DNA of 64,000 bases from Chrysaora quinquecirrha (taxonomy: Eukaryota; Cnidaria; Scyphozoa; Semaeostomeae; Pelagiidae), in contig JACTAT010000156.1 of NCBI GenBank assembly GCA_014526335.1, positions 404,840 to 468,839 of the forward strand, read 5' to 3'. Below are positions 55,705 through 64,000 of this stretch, piece by piece (the stretch's first letter is position 1; each line of letters opens with the position of its first letter). The notes below the pieces were generated by a model. That model searched no databases. It was not told the origin of the DNA and saw only the letters and a list, made by a program, of their open reading frames with translations. A program made the translations under genes and the position numbers.

Positions 55705-56963
55705 AATAGATGTTATGACGTCATATGTGGGGAAAGTGAGGAAGATACCCAACGTTTCACCTTGGCATTGATCTGTTCTGCACATCTCTTGAAGACGAAT
55801 GCTCGGAACATCGAAGCATGTACAAAAAAGCGAAACAGTCAAGAGCATGCAGGAACCATCAAACATCTTGCAATGAGAATAGTGGGAATATTGGTAAATG
55901 AGACAGTTTTGATGAGGCTCTGAGGGTAATTAAGCTTGCTCATATAGCATTTATGTCTGAGATGATAACTCCTCAACTGGAAGAGGCCCTCCAGCAACTA
56001 TCTGATAATGTGAACGAATTTAAAGTTCCCCCTAGCCAGGAAGATGATGATAATGAGATAGAAGAAAGTTGGCAAGAAAAACTTTTCATGCGAAGGAGAA
56101 GTAGCTCTAAAATGGTTAATAGGTTGGAAATTCTATTTGGAAACATTAAGCTACAGCAGTGTAATCTAGAGTGTAGCAATGCCAACAAATACTACTTCCC
56201 AAGTTACATGGCGTACCTGCGCAACGTGTTACTCCCGAATCTTTTGATGTGGACACGAATAATGCTAAACAAAGAAGTAAACAAGGCACTTGAAGTACCT
56301 CTAATAAGAATTCATAAAATGATGGGCAAGACAATACTTGACGGAAGAAACAACAATGTATATGCAGAGAATTATTTTAAATTTGTAAAGCAAAGCTTTA
56401 GAGAAAATTCAGTTCCTGTCGATGAGTTCGTTTAACGCCACTACAAGGATGTACAGGGTTTGCGTAGACAATATGTCGATACAGTTCGCGTGGGGTGTGG
56501 AAAAAAGCTAGACAAAGGTGCAAGTAAGGTTTTCGCCAGGGTAGAGCAGTGCACACCAAGATATCCTGCTGATGAGGAACTAACGTTTCAACCAGATAGT
56601 GACGTCGAACATCAAGAAGAAGAACAATGGAGTAAAAGCACACCAAAATCTGACAAAACTTCTTGTCGGTACCAACAGCCTCCCACCACTCCACTTAGAT
56701 TCACGGCCACTCCAGGAAAACGAAAGGAAGGAAAGAGGCCAAATGTAAAGAGTGCTCTTAAGTCATCCATCGATAGAATGCGCCTTCAGGTTTTCAAATC
56801 AGCACAATTGTCCACAGTTTCACCACTGCATCCATCTGCAGAAAGGTGTTTACAGGATGTGAAGCGTAGATATTTCAACTTATCAGAGCATGAAAAATCT
56901 TTGTTGGCTACACCACGTCATCACCAACAGCAGCTAGTTTACTGCATGTGTAGAAAAGCATAA
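55705..56963 (+). pseudogene. DDE-type transposase-like core, second half
   Basis: Resumes in frame after the LINE target site (RCYDVICGESEEDTQRF). LICSAHLLKT is the conserved C/H block that follows the second Asp in this family. From 55953, HIAFMSEMITPQLEEA and an acidic linker follow. At 56190-56430, PSYMAYLRNVLLPNLLMWTR and RNNNVYAENYFKFVKQSF occur; the Glu of AENYFK sits where the third catalytic acid is expected. A TAA at 56432 interrupts the ORF; it continues from about 56460 to 56963 with a basic linker (TPGKRKEGKRPNVKSALK) and begins a PHD finger (YCMCRKA). Two to three frame breaks are present. Confidence 0.65.
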
Positions 56964-57130
56964 AAGCCAACAGAACAGACCCATTAATGGTCCAGTGCAA
57001 CATATGCGAGGACTGGTACCACCACACATGCATCAAAATGGATGGGGGTTTTCTTGCAGATCAGATTCCTAGATACCATTGTAATGACTGCATGGAAAAA
57101 ATATTTCGTTCTCTGCTGAATTATGCGGCT
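56938..57130 (+). pseudogene. PHD finger, split by one frameshift
   Basis: YCMCRK (ending the previous frame) plus, one frame over, DPLMVQCNICEDWYHHTCIK and YHCNDCMEK give the Cys4-His-Cys3 spacing of a PHD zinc finger: C-x-C, C-x2-C, H-x-x-C, C-x2-C with an aromatic W before the His. PHD fingers usually read histone H3 tails, so here the module may have targeted the transposase to chromatin. The frameshift lies in GCATAAAAGCC at about 56957-56967. Confidence 0.72.
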
Positions 57131-57138
57131 CACCACCC

Positions 57139-57525
57139 ATGACGAACGTTAATGACGAACCAAGTCATGATATAGAAACTTTTAAGGACGAATTTCAAAA
57201 TCTGGACATAGAAACAAAGGAAATTATAAAGAAGCATGTTTTTTTGAGAAACAAAATCACGAGGTCTAACCTGGCTTCTCAAAGTTTAAATCATCACCAT
57301 GGTGTAGAAAACCCCAAATTCAATTGCTGGCTTAACGCAATTATACAAATGTTTGTGGCACAGGCCTCATAAATTTGCTGCAGTCCTATGATGGAAGCCC
57401 ACCTCTTGAAGTTTCAAGATTACTTCTCATGATAAAAATTCCAATGAGTTACCTATCAAAACAGTCAAAGGAAGTACCTACTGTTTTTCACTGCTCTGAA
57501 CAACGACAAGGTGTTTTTTGATCGA
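57139..57525 (+). pseudogene. Ubiquitin-specific-protease-like Cys box
   Basis: The ORF at 57139-57372 ends HHHGVENPKFNCWLNAIIQM, which resembles the USP catalytic Cys box (G-L-x-N-x-G-N-T-C-W/F-L-N-x-x-x-Q). A frameshift follows; a second frame (57370-57519) gives LINLLQSYDGSPPLEVSRLL and then FHCSEQRQG, which could be a degraded Q-Q-D-x-x-E-F-L box. The His box is not seen before the repeat DNA starts. It may be a C-terminal domain of the transposase-like protein or a separate downstream gene. Confidence 0.5.
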
Positions 57526-57734
57526 CTGATGTGGGCCTAGTCTCAGCGAGATATTGGTGTATTTTATCCGTCTTATACATGAAGGCATAACCATCATTTA
57601 TTTTATTTCACAGGACAGTCTTTGGTTTGGAGGGTAGATATAGAATACAGGGTCACATCAAAGAAGCACCTTGTAATCAGTGAACCGACAACCAACGGTA
57701 GTACAGTTGTAGTTGTACCAACGGCGCACATGAA

Positions 57735-58205
57735 TCTGTGTTACTTTACAACCCACAACATACAGCATAGCTGCGTAGCTGGCTGTACCAACGGCCTACA
57801 GCATACCTCTTCACATGTTATTTGCCATCCCACGGCCTACAACCTACAGCCTAGAACCTACAGATTAGGTGTATAGCTATGTAAGTTTGTCAACCTTTGA
57901 CCTACAACCTACAAACAACCAACAGCATAGCTTTGTAGCTATTTGTTTTTCCCAACCTATGACCTAAAACCTACAGCAAAACGACCTACAGCCTAGAAGA
58001 ACCTACAGCATACCTATATAGCTATGTAATTTGGCCAACCTACAACCTACAACCTATAACCTACGACCTACAACCTATAACCTATAACCTACAGCATAGC
58101 TATGTATCTTTGTTATTTTGCCAACCTACGACCTACAACCTACAACCTAGAGCCTACAGCATAGTTATGTAGCTATGTTATTTTCCAGCCTACAACCTAC
58201 CAACC
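57735..58205. repeat. Degenerate CCTACAA heptamer minisatellite
   Basis: Blocks of (CCTACAA)n with CCTATAA, CCTACGA and CCTACAG variants, separated by a recurring spacer that contains CATAGCTATGTAGCTATGTT. It forms composite units of roughly 100 bp and leads straight into the 99-bp satellite. Confidence 0.88.
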
Positions 58206-61200
58206 TTTTCAATCTTTTAATAAACGGGGAATGTTTGTTGGGAGTAAAGGCTTTGTCTCCATCCTTTAATAAATGGATAATTTTCATTGAGGGGTAACAA
58301 GTGTCTTTCAATCTATTAATAAACGGGAAATGTTTGTTGGGAGTAAAGGCTTTGTCTCCACCCTTTAATTAATGGATAATATTCATTGAGGGGTAACAAG
58401 TGTATTTCAATCTATTAATAAACGGGAAATGTTTGTTTGGGGTAAAGACTTTGTTTCCACCCTTTAATAAATGGATAATATTCATTGAGGGGTAACAAGT
58501 GTCTTTCAATCTATTAATAAATGGGAAATGTTTGTTTGGGGTAAAGGCTTTGTTTCCGCCCTTTAATAAATGGATAATATTCATTGAGGGGTAACAAGTG
58601 TCTTTCAATCTATTAATAAACGGGAAATGTTTGTTTGGGGTAAAGGCTTTGTTTCCACCCTTTAATAAATAGATAGTATTCATTGAGGGGTAACAAGTGT
58701 CTTTCAATCTATTAATAAACGGGAAATGTTTGTTTGGGGTAAAGGCTTTGTTTCCACCCTTTAATAAACGGGCACTATTCTTTGAGTGGTAACAAGTGTC
58801 TTTCAATCTTATAATTAACAGGAAATGTTTGTTTGGGGTAAAGGCTTTGTCTCCACCCTTTAATAAACGGGCACTATTCTTTGAGTGGTAACAAGTGTCT
58901 TTCAATCTATTAATAAATGGGAAATGTTTGTTTGGGGTAAAGGCTTTGTTTCCGCCCTTTAATAAATGGATAATATTCATTGAGGGTAACAAGTGTCTTT
59001 CAATCTATTAATAAACGGGAAATGTTTGTTTGGGGTAAAGGCTTTGTTTCCATCCTTTAATAAATTGATAATATTCATTGAGGGGTAACAAGTGTCTTTC
59101 AATCTATTAATAAACGGGAAATGTTTGTTTGGGGTAAAGGCTTTATTTCCACCCTTTAATAAATTGATAATATTCATTGAGGGGTAACAAGTGTCTTTCA
59201 ATCTATTGATAAACGGGAAATGTTTGTTTCGGTTAAAGGCTTTGTCTCCATCCTTTAATAAATGGATAATATTCATTGAGGGGTAACAAGTGTCTTTCAG
59301 TCTATTAATAAACGGGAAAGGTTTGTTTGGGGTAATGGCTTTGTTTCCACCCTTTAATAAATGGATAATATTCATTTAGGGGTAACAAGTGTCTTTCAAT
59401 CTATTAATAAACAGGAAATGTTTGTTTGGGGTAAAGGCTTTGTTTCCACCCTTTAATAAATGGATAATATTCATTGAGGGGTAACAAGTGTCTTTCAATC
59501 TATAAATAAACGGGAAATGTTTTTTTGGGGTAAAGGCTTGTTTCCACCCTTTAATAAACGGGCACTATTCTTTGAGGGGTAACAAGTGTCTTTCAATCTA
59601 TTAATAAACGGGAAATGTTTGTTTGGGGTAAAGGCTTTGTTTCCACCCTTTAATAAACGGGCACTATTCTTTGAGTGGTAACAAGTGTCTTTCAATCTTA
59701 TAATTAACAGGAAATGTTTGTTTGGGGTAAAGGCTTTGTCTCCACCCTTTAATAAACGGGCACTATTCTTTGAGTGGTAACAAGTGTCTTTCAATCTATT
59801 AATAAATGGGAAATGTTTGTTTGGGGTAAAGGCTTTGTTTCCGCCCTTTAATAAATGGATAATATTCATTGAGGGGTAACAAGTGTCTTTCAATCTATTA
59901 ATAAACGGGAAATGTTTGTTTGGGGTAAAGGCTTTGTTTCCATCCTTTAATAAATTGATAATATTCATTGAGGGGTAACAAGTGTCTTTCAATCTATTAA
60001 TAAACGGGAAATGTTTGTTTGGGGTAAAGGCTTTATTTCCACCCTTTAATAAATTGATAATATTCATTGAGGGGTAACAAGTGTCTTTCAATCTATTGAT
60101 AAACGGGAAATGTTTGTTTCGGTTAAAGGCTTTGTCTCCATCCTTTAATAAATGGATAATATTCATTGAGGGGTAACAAGTGTCTTTCAGTCTATTAATA
60201 AACGGGAAAGGTTTGTTTGGGGTAATGGCTTTGTTTCCACCCTTTAATAAATGGATAATATTCATTTAGGGGTAACAAGTGTCTTTCAATCTATTAATAA
60301 ACAGGAAATGTTTGTTTGGGGTAAAGGCTTTGTTTCCACCCTTTAATAAATGGATAATATTCATTGAGGGGTAACAAGTGTCTTTCAATCTATAAATAAA
60401 CGGGAAATGTTTTTTTGGGGTAAAGGCTTGTTTCCACCCTTTAATAAACGGGCACTATTCTTTGAGGGGTAACAAGTGTCTTTGAATCTTTTAATTAACG
60501 GGAAATGTTTGTTTGGGGTAAAGGCTTTGTTTCGACCATTTAATAAACGGGCACTATTCTTTGAGGGGTAACAAGTGTCTTTCAATCTTATAATTAACAG
60601 GAAATGTTTGTTTGGGGTAAAGGCTTTGTCTCCACCCTTTAATAAACGGGCACTATTCTTTGAGTGGTAACAAGTGTCTTTCAATCTTTTAATAAACGGG
60701 AAATGTTTGTTTCGGGTAAAGGCTTTGTTTCCAGCATTTAATAAACGGGCACTATTCTTTGAGGGGTAACAAGTGTCTTTCAATCTTTTAATAAACGGGA
60801 AATGTTTGTTGGGGGTAAAGGCTTTGTTTCCACCATTTAATAAACGGGCAGTATTCTTTGAGGGGTAACAAGTGTCTTTCAATCTTTTAATAAACGGGAA
60901 ATGTTTGTTGGGAGTAAAGGCTTTGTCTTCACCCTTTAATAAACGGCACTATTCTTTGAGGGGTAACAAGTGTCTTTCAATCTTTTAATAAACGGGAACT
61001 GTTTGTTTGGGGTAAAGGCTTTGTTTCCACCATTTAATAAACGGACACTATTCTTTGAGGGATAACAAGTGTCTTTCAATCTTTTAATAAACGGGAAATG
61101 TTTGTTTGGGGTAAAGGCTTTGTTTCCACCATTTAATAAACGGACACTATTCTTTGAGGGGTAACAAGTGTCTTTCAATCTTTTAATAAACGGGAAATGT

Positions 61201-64000
61201 TTGTTTGGGGTAAAGGCTTTGTTTCCACCATTTAATAAACGGACACTATTCTTTGAAGGGTAACAAGTGTCTTTCAATCTTTTAATAAACGGGAAATGTT
61301 TGTTTGGGGTAAAGGCTTTGTCTCCACCCTTTAATAAACGGGCACTATTCTTTAAGGGGTAACAAGTGTCTTTCAATCTTTTAATAAACGGGAAATGTTT
61401 GTTGGGAGTAAAGGCTTTGTCTCCACCCTTAAATAAACGGGCACTATTCTTTGAGGGGTAACAAGTGTCTTTCAATCTTTTAATAAACGGGAAATGTTTG
61501 TTTGGGGTAAAGGCTTTGTCTCCACCCTTTAATAAACGGGCACTATTCTTTGAGTGGTAACAAGTGTCTTTCAATCTTTTAATAAACGGGGGATGTTTGT
61601 TGGGGTAAAAGGCTTTGTGTCCATCCTTTAATAAATTGATAATATTCATTGAGGGGTAACAAATGTCTTTCAATCTTTTAATAAACGGGAAATGTTTGTT
61701 CGGAGTAAAGGCTTTGTCTCCACCCTTTAATAAATGGATAATATTCATTGAGGGGTAACAAGTGTCTTTCAATCTATTAATAAACGGGAAATGTTTGTTT
61801 GGGGTAAAGGCTTTGTTTCCACCCTTTAATAATGGATAATATTCATTGAGGGGTAACAAGTATGTTTCAATCTTTTAATAAACGGGAAATGTTTGTTTCG
61901 GGTAAAGGCTTTGTTTCCAGCATTTAATAAACGGGCACTATTCTTTGAGGGGTAACAAGTGTCTTTCAATCTTTTAATAAACGGGAAATGTTTGTTGGGG
62001 GTAAAGGCTTTGTTTCCACCCTTTAATAAACGGGCACTATTCTTTGAGGGGTAACAAGTGTCTTTCAATCTTTTAATAAACGGGAAATGTTTGTTTGGGG
62101 TAACTTTGTCTCCATCCTTTAATAAACGGGCACTATTCTTTGAGGGGTAACAAGTGTCTTTCAATCTTTTAATAAACGGGAAATGTTTGTTTGGGGTAAA
62201 GGCTTTGTTTCCACCATTTAATAAACGGACACTATTCTTTTAGGGGTAACAAGTGTCTTTCAATCTTTTAATAAACGGGAAATGTTTGTTTGGGGTAAAG
62301 GCTTTGTTTCCACCATTTAATAAACGGACACTATTCTTTGAGGGGTAACAAGTGTCTTTCAATCTTTTAATAAACGGGAAATGTTTGTTTGGGGTAAAGG
62401 CTTTGTTTCCACCATTTAATAAACGGACACTATTCTTTGAGGGTAACAAGTGTCTTTCAATCTTTTAATAAAGGGAAATGTTTGTTTGGGGTAAAGGCTT
62501 TGTTTCCACCATTTAATAAACGGACACTATTCTTTGAAGGGTAACAAGTGTCTTTCAATCTTTTAATAAACGGGAAATGTTTGTTTGGGGTAAAGGCTTT
62601 GTCTCCACCCTTTAATAAACGGGCACTATTCTTTGAGGGGTAACAAGTGTCTTTCAATCTTTTAATAAACGGGAAATGTTTGTTGGGAGTAAAGGCTTTG
62701 TCTGCACGCTTAAATAAACGGGCACTATTCTTTGAGGGGTAACAAGTGTCTTTCAATCTTTTAATAAACGGGAAATGTTTGTTTGGGGTAAAGGCTTTGT
62801 CTCCATCCTTTAATAAACGGGCACTATTCTTTGAGGGGTAACAAGTGTCTTTCAATCTTTTAATAAACGGGAAATGTTTGTTTGGGGTAAAGGCTTTGTC
62901 TCCATCCTTTAATAAACGGGCACTATTCTTTGAGGGGTAACAAGTGTCTTTCAATCTTTTAATAAACGGGAAATGTTTGTTTGGGGTAAAGGCTTTGTCT
63001 CCATCCTTTAAAGAACGGGCACTATTCTTTGAGAGGTAACAAGTGTCTTTCAATCTTTTAATAAACGGGAAATGTTTGTTTGGGGTAAAGGCTTTGTCTC
63101 CATCCTTTAATAAACGGGCACTATTCTTTGAGGGGTAACAAGTGTCTTTCAATCTTTTAATAAACGGGAAATGTTTGTTCGGAGTAAAGGCTTTGTCTCC
63201 ACCCTTTAATGAATGGATAATATTCAATGAGGTGTGACAAGTGTCTTTCAATCTATTAATAAACGGGAAATGTTTGTTTGGTGTAAAGGCTTTGTTTCCA
63301 CCCTTTAATAAATAGATAATATTCCTTGAGGGGTAACAAGTCTCTTTCAATCTTTTAATAAACGGGAAATGTTTGTTTGGGGTAAAGGCTTTGTTTCTAC
63401 CCTTTAATAAATGGATAATATTCCTTGAGGGGTAACAAGTCTCTTTCGATCTATTGATAAACGGGAAATGTTTGTTTGGGGTAAAGGCTTTGTTTCCACC
63501 CTTTAATAAACGGGCACTATTCTATGAGGGGTAACAAGTCTCTTTCGATCTATTAATATACGGGAAATGTTTGTTCGGAGTAAAGGCTTTGTCTCCACCC
63601 TTTAATTAATGGATAAACGGGCACTATTCTTTGAGGGGTAACAAGTGTCTTTCAATCTTTTAATAAACGGGAAATGTTTGTTTGGGGTAAAGGCTTTGTT
63701 TCTACCCTTTAATAAATGGATAATATTCATTGAGGGGGTAACAAGTCTCTTTCAATCTATTAATAAACGGGAAATGTTTGTTTGGGGTAAAGGCTTTGTT
63801 TCCACCCTTTAATATACGGGAATATTCATTGAGTGGTAACAAGTGTCTTTCAATCTTTTTATAAACAGGAAATGTTTGTTCGGAGTAAAGGCTTTGTCTC
63901 CACCCTTTAATAAACGGGCACTATTCATTGAGGGGTAACAAGTGTCTTTCAATCTATTAATAAACGGGAAATGTTTGTTTGGGGTAAAGGCTTTGTCTCC
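58205..64000. repeat. 99-bp satellite array, continues past window
   Basis: About 58 tandem units of 99 bp: TTTCAATCTATTAATAAACG, GGAAATGTTTGTTTGGGGTA, AAGGCTTTGTTTCCACCC, TTTAATAAATGGATAATATT, CATTGAGGGGTAACAAGTGT. The main variants are AATAAACGGGCACTATTCTT in place of the ATGGATAATATT segment, and CTTTTAATAAACGG in place of CTATTAATAAACGG. A nine-monomer higher-order unit of 890 bp is repeated (anchors at about 58808, 59698 and 60588; also 59313 and 60203). Minus-strand ORFs of up to about 300 codons with a 33-residue period result from the 3n unit length and are not treated as genes. Confidence 0.97.

Noticed and set aside
60936..63350. Long minus-strand ORFs with 33-residue repeats as a repeat protein or neuropeptide-like precursor
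   Set aside because: No signal peptide, no start context, frames break at ordinary length variants, and the ORF is a direct consequence of a 99-bp unit without stops in one frame.

Overview
The window reads as repeat-rich, AT-rich DNA from an invertebrate animal nuclear genome. Evidence for this is two long satellite arrays, BEL/Pao and Ty3/gypsy LTR retrotransposons, CR1/Jockey-type LINEs, many cut-and-paste or foldback elements with terminal inverted repeats (TIRs), and spliced-looking exons. The mixture and the style of the transposase-like genes would suit a cnidarian or a similar marine invertebrate; that is an inference, and no marker gene fixes the species. I see no operons, rRNA, tRNA or CRISPR.

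Layout. 1-1548: a BEL/Pao integrase tail cut by the window edge, then a decayed LINE reverse transcriptase (- strand). 1569-24045: a 62/63-bp satellite made of two monomer types with higher-order repeats. It is broken by a 360-bp unrelated piece (2098-2455) and by a BEL/Pao retrotransposon (9599-15287). 24046-25377: a chimera of inverted repeats, a hairpin-type MITE and a 337-bp duplicated block. 25378-31596: an almost complete but LTR-less Ty3/gypsy element on the - strand, whose gag and protease are separated only by a UGA CUAG readthrough-type stop. 31722-36465: a second, older gypsy element (+ strand) used as a landing pad by at least three insertions, one of which itself carries a younger TA-flanked MITE. 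36705-40953: a TA-flanked TIR element, then a 3.5-kb foldback element with a G/T-rich minisatellite in its loop and a further TIR element in one arm. 42316-46858: a pair of about 340-bp direct repeats bounding 3.9 kb of non-coding DNA that contains arrays of about 85-bp hairpin-bearing modules. 47214-48236 (- strand): the only intact host-like gene, a single-exon type II membrane protein resembling a glycosyltransferase. 48970-50061: a hAT-like TIR remnant. 50520-57525: a decayed multi-exon gene combining a DDE-type transposase-like domain, a PHD finger and a ubiquitin-protease-like Cys box, split by a 2.2-kb LINE. 57735-58205: degenerate CCTACAA repeats. 58205-64000: a 99-bp satellite that runs off the window.

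The genes do not form one pathway. The window is best read as layered insertions: several target sites can be reconstructed from target-site duplications (TSDs) and from empty paralogous copies inside the same window, which gives a relative chronology. The most notable signals are the transposase/PHD/USP-like gene, the UGA CUAG gag-pro junction, the register-exact BEL insertion into the satellite, and the direct-repeat-bounded array of structured modules.
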